DNA of 64,000 nucleotides from Limnephilus marmoratus (taxonomy: Eukaryota > Arthropoda > Insecta > Trichoptera > Limnephilidae): assembly GCA_917880885.1 (NCBI GenBank), contig OU862919.1, positions 54,721,058 to 54,785,057 of the forward strand. Reading direction: 5' to 3'. The position numbers and the translations under genes are program-made. Under the pieces are notes generated by a model, which was given only the letters and a program-made list of their open reading frames with translations, was not told the origin of the DNA and searched no databases. This document shows, piece by piece, positions 1 to 11,100 of the stretch. Each line of letters opens with the position of its first letter. The stretch's first letter is position 1.

Positions 1-880
1 TTGGTTGAATTTTGAACGAACTAATATTACTCCATTCACAGCTTAAAAAAATCCAAAATGGAAGGAGTACAAACCAATCCTCAGCAAGCGATGCGTCGGT
101 AATTTTATTATATTTTCGGGAAAAAAGCGTATGGGTCCGAGTGGTTAAAATGAAATGGGCCGACTTACTAATATGATTATGTTTTTAATATTCTCAATGT
201 ATAAACATTATTATTTTTTTATTTATTAGGTACTAGAGCAAACCCGTGACAATCACGGAATATTATAATCGCATATTTGTTAGCTAAAAAACTTAAGTCA
301 TAAAAATAAAATATATTAACTTAAGTCATAAAAATCACGGGATTGTCTAAATTCTCGACAAATCAGTTCCAATTTTGAAAATTGCTTTCTTAAATAAAAT
401 TTTAATAATTAAGGTAAAAAATATTATATAATGCGTTATACATTATCTCTTCAAACTATTCAAAGTCTTCAAACAATCAATTTTAAGCAAATCTTAGTTC
501 CAGGGTTCGCTGAAACTTAGCCGAAACCATGTTTTTATTTTTTTTATTAAATAATCAGTTTACAATGTACAATAATTTTGATTACAACATAAATAACATT
601 GTAAGTTTTCACAGATTATAATATTATATACCATAGAATAAAGAAGAACACAAGAAATGTTTTGTGGATGTTTTTCATGGACCAAATATTTCCTCAATCA
701 TGGATTGAATTTCCAATTCAAAATTGTGTTTACGATATTCAAATGGGACGGAGATTGGAGATCTACGACGTCAGACGAGAGAAAGTAAGACGAAGCGTTG
801 CGTTGGACCATTGGGCTAAATGGAACATTTGTTTCCAAATTTTTAAACTCAAATTAGTATGGAAGGCACGTCCAGTTTTC
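1..880. other. AT-rich sequence without a supported gene
   Basis: No gene seen. An 18-bp direct duplication (aacttaagtcataaaaat) sits at 290-307 and 318-335. The open frame at 662-931 looks like chance or repeat-derived sequence. Confidence 0.6.
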
Positions 881-1345
881 TTATTTTTCTATAACAAGCA
901 AGTTCCCGGCATGCGTTGCTATGCCACTTAATAAATAAATTGTTTATCCCTGCGTGTCCTTTCCCTTTCGTCCCGTTTCCCTTCCTTCTCCCCAGTCCCT
1001 TCTCCCGCTTCCCCTGTCCCAAGAACTCCCCTCCAGAGTTTCCCTTCCCCCTACTACATTCAGTCCCGGTACATTCAGTTTTCAAATAGCTCGCGTGCCA
1101 CCTATTGTAATTTTTTATACAAATTTCATAATGCCAGAGCTCACCAGCATATATAGAAACCTTGATGGATGTGCTCACAAAAACTCACCAAAGTTTCATC
1201 GCAATCGGATGAACGGTTTAGTAACGCATAATTTCATGACAAAAGTGCTCATATTGTAGGTATATACGAAAAACATCGCAGAATGCGTACATCAAATCCT
1301 CAAAGTTTCATCGCAGTCGAATAAATGGTTAAGCAACTCATAGAC
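880..1345. repeat. Probable LINE/SINE tail repeat with polypyrimidine tract
   Basis: A C/T-only-like tract fills about 950-1060. It is followed by two related 40-bp units about 110 bp apart (caaagtttcatcgca at about 1190 and 1301). Text of the type 'aagtttcatcgcaatcgga..aacggttta' is common at 3' ends of insect retroposons. No coding capacity seen. Confidence 0.4.
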
Positions 1346-1559
1346 ATCTCATGTACTCATATATACCCAAGCAAACATATTTGATTTATAGATAGATTGA
1401 AATAGAGAAATGGACATACTCGAAACTGAAATTGGTATTTTGATAAATTAAAACGGATAAGGATTACAGAGTTCCGGTGAACACCCAGGCCATTTCACCT
1501 ATCTGCGGTTTCACCTCATCCTCTAATAAGGTTTACCAAGGTAGTATCCAGGTACCAGA

Positions 1560-1665
1560 GCCATCTTCACCAGGGCCGGACCATACATGAGTAGTAGTCT
1601 CTTCATTCTCTTCATATTTCTTGCATCTATCATCGGTGTTTCCCGCTCACAACAAATGCATGACC
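1560..1665 (-). pseudogene. Short non-LTR retrotransposon 3' coding remnant
   Basis: The minus strand reads DDRCKKYEENEETTTHVW at about 1581-1635. This resembles the C..C...eET..H..(h/c) zinc-knuckle-like motif that ends RNase H/RT regions of some insect LINEs. Only about 100 bp are recognisable. Confidence 0.4.
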
Positions 1666-2025
1666 CCGAGATGGCAGCGTCTCGTTAGTAGTCCTACCAG
1701 TTTTCCCTATGATTTTCAGTCCATTTTGCCTGGTTCATCTTCTCATATAACTTAATAAATAATTTTAGTTTGTAAAAATACTCATTAGTAGATACTTTAT
1801 TGCATGTCATTGTGATTATATAAACGAATAATCTGATTCGGTTGATGGCAAATGAGTTTGAGTCTACGTTGCATTTATTTTCTGGTCTTGTGATCGGTTC
1901 ATCACTTCTGGATCGAACACCAAATTATTTTGAGAAGAGTTCTTCTTTTTACCTGAATGACAAATAAACAAAATATTGTTGTAGGGTATTTTAAGGAGAA
2001 AAATCCATAAACGATTTATTTGCTA

Positions 2026-2145
2026 TTAATTGTTACCTGTTTTAAAAATTATCTTTTCCAGAACTGTAACGGGAGATTCGAATGCCAACACCATGAAAAA
2101 TGAAACGACAGTCGTAATTAGTAGATCACCGAAGAATAAATGCAC
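2026..2145 (-). CDS. NRF gene last exon with stop codon
   Basis: Encodes VHLFFGDLLITTVVSFFMVL then AFESPVTVLEKIIF, the family's terminal (f)E.P...LEK.if motif, and ends TGNN-TAA. A GTAACA just before the stop could also act as a donor, so a short extra 3' exon cannot be ruled out. Confidence 0.85.
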   Translation of the reverse strand: MHLFFGDLLITTVVSFFMVLAFESPVTVLEKIIFKTGNN

Positions 2146-5100
2146 CTGAAACAAAATACAATTTCCGATGACAAAAATATCACTATTGCGCGTAAAATAA
2201 AAACACAATCCGGTGTTTACAATTTTTTTTTTCACTTTTAAGAATAGGTTGCAAAAGATATTTAGTAGGTAACAAGGCATTTTCTAGGCATTTTAGGCAC
2301 CATAACATTGGAGGTTATCCACAACTTAACCGCCCTGAAATAAATAACAGATGGTTACTCCTTCAGGGCTCTCACAAGGACTCTATTTTTTGAAAGAACG
2401 AATCTACATTTAAGTTTGAACGAATCTAGACCACTAGTGTCCTTGTATACGGTGTTAAAAAGCAAGTGCTTAGATAATTTACAAAATGCGAAAAATATAT
2501 GATCAATAATATAAAGTATTTCAAACATAAATTAATTAAAAACATAAACATAAAAGGCGGCTGCTCACAAGGTATTGGCATCATGCGTGTGCTGGAAGCA
2601 TCGGCAAGAAATGATAATGAAAACAAGTATGGTGAAGAACGCTAATGTCGGATATACCAGGGACGAGGTCTAACTCACTCCCCAAATAGGAAAGTTGACA
2701 TTGACAGAATATTTACAGTCAGTTTCAGCCACAAAAGTCGAAGCTTATTATTATTTAAGTCGCTAAAACAGGAAAAGCATGGTAAAAAAACTAAAATAAT
2801 AGAATATAATACTTAATTAATAATAGCACTTGGTAACAAGAAGCAAAATACATTATAATATACTATTGTACAAGGCACCATAACATTGGAGGCCCCAACA
2901 CTTACCCACTCTGGTATAGGTAACAGATGGTTACCCCTTCTAGGCTATCGCAAGGACTCTAATTTTTTGTATAGAAACGACTCTACATTTAATAAACGAT
3001 ACTAGACCTCCATTGCCCCCGCATACGTTGTTAGGTAGCAGTATGCAAGTGTTACTATGTACAATTGTTAGTACTCGTCAGTATAAAGAAAATCTTACCT
3101 GCCTTACTTACTTACCTTAGAAAGAAAAAGTTATACGATATTACAGGAAATAAAACAAAATATTACAATCACTTCTTCTAATAGTGCAAAATTATTTTGT
3201 GGTAACATTTTAAATTCAAATTAATAAATTACGTTGTATTAACCACTTAATTAAATATTATTACTATCTGTTAAGTGGTTAATACAACGTAATTTATTAA
3301 TTTGAAAATATTACAGAAAAAAGAAAAGTACCAATAAACGACTTTTAAGTAGTTTGTCAATAGGTCCTTTTACTATGAAGTTTAAAAAATAAAACTTATT
3401 ATGCAGTTAGACATTTTTTTGTGTTAGTGTCTAATACAAACTATTTCTTTCGGTGAGCCAATTTTTCAATATAATATTGGAGGCACAAGGCACATTAGTA
3501 ATTAGAATTATCTAAATAAGTCGTCTCAACGTGGCTTAACAACAGTTTGAAAATAGCATTTAACGCCGAAGCAGCTGTCAACGTAATAAAAAAAAAACTA
3601 AGATGCTTTCAGAAATTAATAATAACATTATTATATATTACAATAAAACTTGCATAAAACTTTTTTCCGTTTTATTCACCGTAACCGGTTTAAAATTATT
3701 CTTAGTCTACGGTTTTTATACATAACATATGGGGGAAGGGAAGAGGGGTGGCCTACAAGGATTTTAATCAATTATATTAATTATATTTGTTACTAAGTCG
3801 TTTCCGACTGTCGAATTTCTAGTTATTTTGGTAATTCCAGTAGGCTAATTACCATGGGTTTGTAGCTCCTTTCAATATTATTCAGGGAAAAACCTTACAA
3901 GTAATAGGAATTATTAGTGATCTAATTTTATTGTCAAATTGTTATTATAATTATCATGTATGGGATTTTTTTATATTTATTTTTGAAGGAATACATGTTT
4001 ACATCATATAAACTATAAACTAAACACATATTTTAATTTCTAAATTATTATGAAAATTACAACGGATTCAACATCGGAGACTTAGCCAATGATTTTAATT
4101 GCTTATTCATTACGAAATTAGGGTCTATTTTCTTAATTAAGCGGGTAATTTCTAAAGATTCTAGTCTATCTAGTTTATGTACAAGTATGGAGAACTTTAA
4201 CATCTCTGTCTTTATCGAAAAAGTGTTTGTTTTCTAATAAGTGTGATCCTACATTCGACAATTAGCCTTTGCCATTCACCAGTTTGTTAATTGTTCTTTA
4301 ATTCGGGTTTTGAATGACCTCCCAGTTTGACTTATGTATGTAATACGAAGGGCAGTTAGCGCCGTTCACTTAGTAAACGCCTGAGTTTTCAAGTTTTTCT
4401 CACTTATCTTTATTATCGATTAAAATTCGCCCTAGAGAATTCACATTATTAAAAGCTGTTTTGCATTTATCATTATTAGTTAATCTGGATATTTTCGTTG
4501 ATATTTCGCTAAAACAAGGGATCTTCACCCATTGTTTAATGACATCTTTGTCATTTTTACTTTAAAGACCTTGTGTGTGAAATGATGTAAATGCAAGTTT
4601 TTTTTATCCTTTTTCTTTAGTAAACTGTCAATAGTTTCGCTCTTACAACCTTTTTTCTTTGCTATGGTTTTTTAGTATTTAAATATTCAATTCTTTATAG
4701 TTTTTTGTTTTTGGGGTGTTATGCCGTGTTGCGCTACCTCCTTCTTTAGCCAATGTTTCGGACATCGTTGCAGTGTCCATCATCAGGGCAGATCCGGCAG
4801 ATCCGGTAGATGTGTGTCTCACACATCCACCGGATCTACCGGATCTGCCCTGATGATGGACCCTGCAAAGATCTCCGAAACGTTGGCTAAAGAAGGAGGT
4901 AGCGCAACACGGTATAACACCTCAAAAACAAATAACGGAAATGCTTTTGGCCGTGAAAATCTTAAAACTTATCAATTCTTTATAGTATTCAAAGGCACAT
5001 ATAGAAATCTGTGAATGAGTGAATAGAATACTGATAATTTATGTGAAATGTGGTGTCTAAATGTGTTTTGTAGAAATATTATAATGTAATTAAATTTGAT

Positions 5101-8100
5101 TTAAATTAAATAATGTTAAATTAAAAAAAAATACTTAACGTTAAATTAGTAATGTTTAGTCCTACTTAAAAAATCTTGAAAAATTATTAAATGAAAACGG
5201 GTATTTTTAGTATCATTTTTTCTTACCAACGACGAGCTGTCGAAGTAGGGTACCGTTTTACCAGTGGTCACAAAATACGTTATAATGGAATAATGTATAA
5301 GATACATGGAGTAGGAGAGACGAGCCAGGAACTCCCATAGCCTCAGACTGAGGAGCCAGTTGACAGGACCTGAAAGCCAAAGTTTAATTAGATTTCATGA
5401 TGGTGCAAGACCTAACATATTCGAGAAAAGCCAAACTTGAGACAGGCCAATTATTGCAGAATCGATACAACCTATATGACGTTAAGAGCTTCTGTTTCAG
5501 AGAGGGTGTATTATGTAAATGCCAATGAACAGGTTGTCGCTCTACTCTGTTCACTTACACTTAGTTACAATTATAAAGGATGTTGATAATAGAGCTAAAT
5601 ACTTGGAACATAATATTACATACAACCCTAACATTGTAAAATGACAATGAAAATATAGAGAGACAAAAAAGAGAGGTTCTGCACACCATTGTACCATGGC
5701 TGCTTGGATATAGTTCACCATAATGGCCTAAGGACCATGAAAGGACTATTGCATAGTTTATATTTAATATTTTGTTCACTTCTTTCCTGTTTTTATTTAA
5801 TGTATTATTGATTGTGTTTTTACTGTGAATTGTGGAATGCATTGCATTGCACTACCCCGGCATACCTTCCGGAATAAATTATTACTTTTTTAATGGCGAA
5901 AGTTATGGGAGAGAAATCCGAGAAGTATATGAAAATTCATTCAACGTTAACATTTAATGCAATGATGATTCATAATAAAAAATGTCAACGCCGATTCATT
6001 ACAATTAGTGATTTGACAATTTAACCAACTTATTACAAAATACATTTTTTTAGTCATTTCCTACAAAGTTGTACTTGAACATATTCAAATGAAACAAAAT
6101 AATGACGTTATAATAATTACTTAATAATACGTTATTAAATTTGATTTAAATTCAATAATCCGTGCATTAATCTGTAAACGGCCTCAGTGGTCGAGAGATA
6201 AGGATAAGGTAATCTGAAGGTCGCGGGTTCGAACCCTGCGTGCGTAAATAAATTTTATTTGATTAATTTGTGGAATTTCACAATTAATTTATTAAAAATA
6301 TATAATATGTAGTATCTTCGTGGCACTCTCCAGAATGATAGATAGTATCGCCCTGGTTTAAGACCACCATTCAGTTGCTTTAAATGGCAGTAGCCGTGTT
6401 TGGTGATCAGATCTGAAAAGCCAGGTACTTCCCCACCTTCCTCTTCCCCATATCCATCCCCCCTTCATTACCTCCAGTCTCACGACATACCCCAATTGGG
6501 AATGCCATAGTCTCACAGGCTCCAGACGGGAGCAGTTGGGGACTCTTGTGGGGTATTCATATAGAAAAAAATCACATTTCTTGTAAGGCTTAACTCGACT
6601 ATAAATTTACATATTTATGATCATGAATTTAGCCGTTGAGGTTTTGATTTAGCCCAGTTTAATAAAATGATGGCCTCGAACACCCTTGATGGGTGAAAGC
6701 CAGAAGCATTGGAAAAAATATATACCTCCATATCCAAGAGCACAGGCGCAGATGACCCAAAGCACAGCCACTGCCCAGGCAGGCCGACTGAAGGCCAGGT
6801 ACGTAGTGTCTTCCAGGTGGGAAAACTCATGAGTAAAGTCCTGCAGAGGCTTCATACCAAATAGAACGGCCGCCATCACTATCAAACTTGCAATCCACAA
6901 GAAAGCTACTACTATCTGAAAAAATATTTGATATTCATAAGACACCAAAAAAATGTTTAAATTTGTCACCCTTACCATAGATAACTTATCGGGTTGCTCA
7001 CTTCCTCTAAATGGACTTAGTTTACTTTATGAGCTAATGAGTCGGGCCACTGCTATCACATGAAAAGGTTTATTACCTCCCTGTACCTACTAATCATTCG
7101 TCTCTCCGTTTCTCTAATATACTTCTACTTTCACAAACAAAGAGATACGAATAAATAAATGGTTCCATTCACTCTGACCAGAGGTCTCGCTTACCTGTGA
7201 TAGGTACTTGCCTTATTAATTTTAATGTCCTTGAGGTTCCAGATTCGCAAATAATAACCAGCCACTATCCCTATTAGCCATGGGAAGGCTCTCATGTAGA
7301 TTGGAAAGTAGGAGCCAGTTTGACGAGGTAACTGATCGTCACTGAAAGAAAATAAATGATGTAATTTAATTTTATTGAAAAAAACGAATAATCACAACAT
7401 GAATACAACTTAAAATCCTCTTAGAGATTCAAAACCTAATGAGATCTGGTTTTCAGTGCATTAAGATACATTTTTAGTTAAAAAGTCATCAAACCAAAAG
7501 TCACCAATTATTTTGTTGCAGTTATGAACATTTCTTTTAAAAGTGTCATATTTATATGAAAGAAGGTGTTTCTTTTTTATTCAGATTTGTTTCGGGCCCA
7601 ACGTTTTGTTACCGTAGAACTCAAATATCGATAAAAACCAATAAACGATTTTGTTGTTCCCCCTATGCTTAGTTTCGTTGTTCCCACGAGCACTCGCGCT
7701 ATGAGCATTTTTCTCATGGTAAATTTAAAATTACCATGAGGAAAATGCGTGCGTGAAATTACGGCGTGCTTTGTGGTTTGGAGCACTCAATCACAAAATG
7801 CAGGGTCAGGAAGTTCCCATGTGTCTACAGTAAAAAAGGAAGTAATGGTTTGTAGAGGGTTAAATAAATAAACAGTCACACCTTATAGTAGCTGCTGTCC
7901 ATTCATTGAGATAACAGACCGTAAAAACGGTGACTAGAGCAGCCACAATCCATGCCCAAATCCAGATCATGCCAAACTTGGCACACTTTAGGATAGGAAA
8001 CAAAAGTAGCGGTGATAGGATATAGAGCTGCATGTCCACATTCAAGTACCAGGTGTGGCCCAAGCACTAAAATCAAAAATAAATTTCATACCAACTAAAC

Positions 8101-11100
8101 ACCTATGAATTCGCCATACTATTTTGTTTTTTTTTTTTCTAGTTACCATCTCAACGGGGTTGACGTAGATTTGAATGTATAGAAGGGTGCTCCACCAATA
8201 AGGTCTGCAATTGTTAGTTGGAAAATTCATCGCTTTCCAAAATGGACCTCGTCCTACTTTGGCGAAGAGGGTAATCTGCAGAAGTAGCACCATCACCAAC
8301 ACTGGAGTCAGCCTCAACACGCGGTGGAGGTACATCACCGGAATATTGCTAAGGGATTCTGAAATCACACCATATGTTTTAAACCATAATATCGGATTTC
8401 AGTAAATAATACAATGACGCTCCTACTTTACAGGATTAAGCAGAAATCATACAACGCAACATGCCGCTCTTTATTCAATGTACCTATATGTCCTATATGT
8501 AGTGTTATACTTAATTCTATGATCTAACTACATTATTTCGTATAAAAGGCTTACTGTCGTCAGTTCTGCGGAAGAAAATATATGAAAGAAGTAGACCACT
8601 CATTAGGAAGAACGTATCAACAGAAACGGTTGACGCGATTAAAGTTTGACTTGGGTATGATTGCATCCACTGAAACAGATATAGAATAAAGAATTATATT
8701 CTAATAGCGTTACATAAAATAAAATGAAATTTCATATGTAAATTACATACGTATAACATAAATCTAAGATACAATACAAACATTTTCCCTAAACATTGAG
8801 AAGCAACAATTGTTTTTGAATGTGAGAAAATCAGTAGCCGCTGTGGAGTTCTATATCGATTCGCGCTACTGGCAGTTGAGCTCCTCCCCGTCACTCAAAC
8901 GAAACGCTCTCAAGATTTTTCTTATGCGCTGCAAAGCTATTGGAAAAGTCAAATTATTAATCCAACCAAACCTGACTTTTGCTACTTTACTTCAGTTTAT
9001 CGGTTACAGCTGTAACCGATAAACTGCTTTCATGAATTAAATAATAATATTATTTCATAAAGATTATATTTAAATTTACAAATAAAAAAAATAGAACGGA
9101 TTTCTACAAATTAAACTCGATAACAACAAATAATAATTATTATATCAATCTTTCAAATAATAGAACCTGGTGAGCAGTTTCTCAGAAAAGGTAAAAATAT
9201 TAGTAATATCTTTTTCTAAAAACAAACAAGTTGACTGTATATATCCTGATTTCTCAAAGGCTTTTGATAAAGTGTCCCACAAAATACTGATCCGAAAACT
9301 TCATGCTCTGGAAATCAGAGCAAATATGTTAAACTGGCTAAGTAGTTACGTATCAGGTAGAACTTTATTTGTAAAAATAAAATCTTTTATATCCAAACCA
9401 TTTTCTGCCACTAGTGGAGTACCGTAAGGTAGTCATCTTGGCTCAATTTTATTTCTTATTTTTATAAACGACATAGTCAACTGCTTTAAAGACGTCAAAG
9501 TATTGCTTTTCGCTGATGACATTAAATTATATAAAGAGATAACTATCCTTAATCACTGTGAAATTCTTCAATCAAATATAGACATGCTAAAAATTTGGTG
9601 TTCACAAAACAATCTATATTTAAATGTAGAAAAATGCAAAACTTTGACCCTTTCCAGAAAAAAAACATCACTGTTTTTCGACTATTCAATAAATGAAATA
9701 AATTTAGAAAGAGTATCGGAAATGCGGGATCTTGGCAGAATAATGGATGAGAAACTAGACTTCACGGTTCACATTCAACACACTGCAAATAAGTGTATGA
9801 AAACATTAGGATTTGTATTAAGAACAATTAAAAACTTTGAATCGTTACAAATCATCAAACTACTGTACACATCCCTTGTTAGAAGCCTAATAGAATATAA
9901 CTCCATAGTCTGGTCGCCCTTCTACAAAATTCATATTCATACTATTGAAAGAATTCAAAGAAAATTTCTACGTTTTGTAAATTTTAAACTTAACATCCCT
10001 TTAGAGCACATAAATTACCCGTCGTTAATGAATACTTTAAATATTCCAACATTAGAAAACCGACGAAAAATAAACGACCTAACTTTTTTATTAAAATTAT
10101 TTAATTCTAAATTCGACAGTTGTGAACTCCTGCAATTAATAAATCTACATGTACCTACACGAACAACTAGACAAACATTGACATTTTATATACGTACATC
10201 TCATTCGAACTATGATTTACATTCTCCAATACAACGTTTGCATAGTCTTGGTAACAAATACTTAAAAAATATGGATATATTTGACAATAATTTGAACTTA
10301 GCAAACTTCAAACGCCATATGTGCCAACTATTTATTTCTACCTATCCCATAAAATAATGACAACAACAATTTTAAACATTACCTACTTTATGTGAACTAC
10401 TATATTTTATGGACTATATTTTGTTTCTTATATTTTATGTTACCTGTATTTTGTTAACGCTTATATTTTATGTAACCTAAATTTATTATTTTAATTTTTT
10501 TTTAACCCTTATATTTTATGTAACCTATATTTTGTTTTTAACAAATATTATGTTACTTGTATTGTGTATTGTATTTTGTAAACCCATTCTTTTCACTGTA
10601 ATTAAAAAAAATGTACTGCATTCTATGTAAAAGCCCTATGGGCGTTTAAATAAATAAATAAATTAGCTTGGTTCGAATTTACTGAGAACGATGTTTTTTT
10701 CATATATGTACATATTTCTCAGATCGCTTACTACTTACTCTTGAAAATGCATGTATTGTGCAATGCACTGATATTATCCCCGATAATCTTCTCTATTGGC
10801 TAGAACCAAGTACATGAAAACGTCCACAACTTAAAAAAATGCATTTATTTCTACATACAAATTTGTGGAAAGCGAAAAAAAAATTCCGTTCCTTTACTTT
10901 TCGAATTTTTCCGAATGTATCCTTCAAATAATAGGAACCTATCATCAAATATTCGTTTGTTGTTCTATTAAAAAAATAGCCTGTTTTTCATCAAGCCTTA
11001 TCAGAAACTGCATTTACCCCTTAAAACAACACATTTTGAAGAATTCCTAAAATTAATGAAAAATGAAAAAAAAACAAAAAACATAACTAAACTAATGTTC

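Larger units (their letters stand above)
4702..4971. mobile_element. Fold-back insertion with two inverted hammerhead-like motifs, 15-bp TSD
   Basis: Flanked by tcaattctttatagt at 4687-4701 and 4972-4986. The insert folds on itself: arms read gccgtgttgcgctacctcc inward and pair with ggaggtagcgcaacacgg. Each arm holds a CTGATGA...GAAAC core, on the plus strand at 4850-4881 and on the minus strand at 4796-4755. The centre is a cggatctaccggatctg-type palindrome. No coding capacity. It interrupts the PLE remnant in which it lies. Confidence 0.8.
4068..5085 (-). pseudogene. Decayed Penelope-like element (linker and GIY-YIG region)
   Basis: Minus-strand frames match the PLE at 14.4-16.3 kb piece by piece. 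Near 5080-4990, HKLSVFYSLIHR against HKLSAYHSMIHR; near 4640, KKKGCKSETIDSLL against KNNGFKGRDIDKII; near 4370, ENSGVY then a degenerate GIY-YIG core; near 4180-4070, KLDRLESLEI against KLDLLEQLEI. Several stops and frameshifts make it dead. It is split by the 270-bp fold-back insertion at 4702-4971. PLEs encode a reverse transcriptase and a GIY-YIG endonuclease; only the C-terminal half is left here. Confidence 0.75.
9155..10665 (+). mobile_element. 5'-truncated Jockey-type LINE
   Basis: Starts inside the reverse transcriptase domain and ends in an (AAAT)n tail at about 10648-10665. Coding 9158-10357, then a 3' UTR with repeated 'atattttatgtaacct' units. Typical 5'-truncated insertion in an NRF gene intron. 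Confidence 0.85.

Noticed and set aside
662..931. 89-codon open frame
   Set aside because: Ends in repeat-like sequence, overlaps an opposite frame and shows no domain.
6178..6247. tRNA gene
   Set aside because: A- and B-box-like words are present but the acceptor and anticodon stems do not pair; kept only as a tRNA-like fragment.
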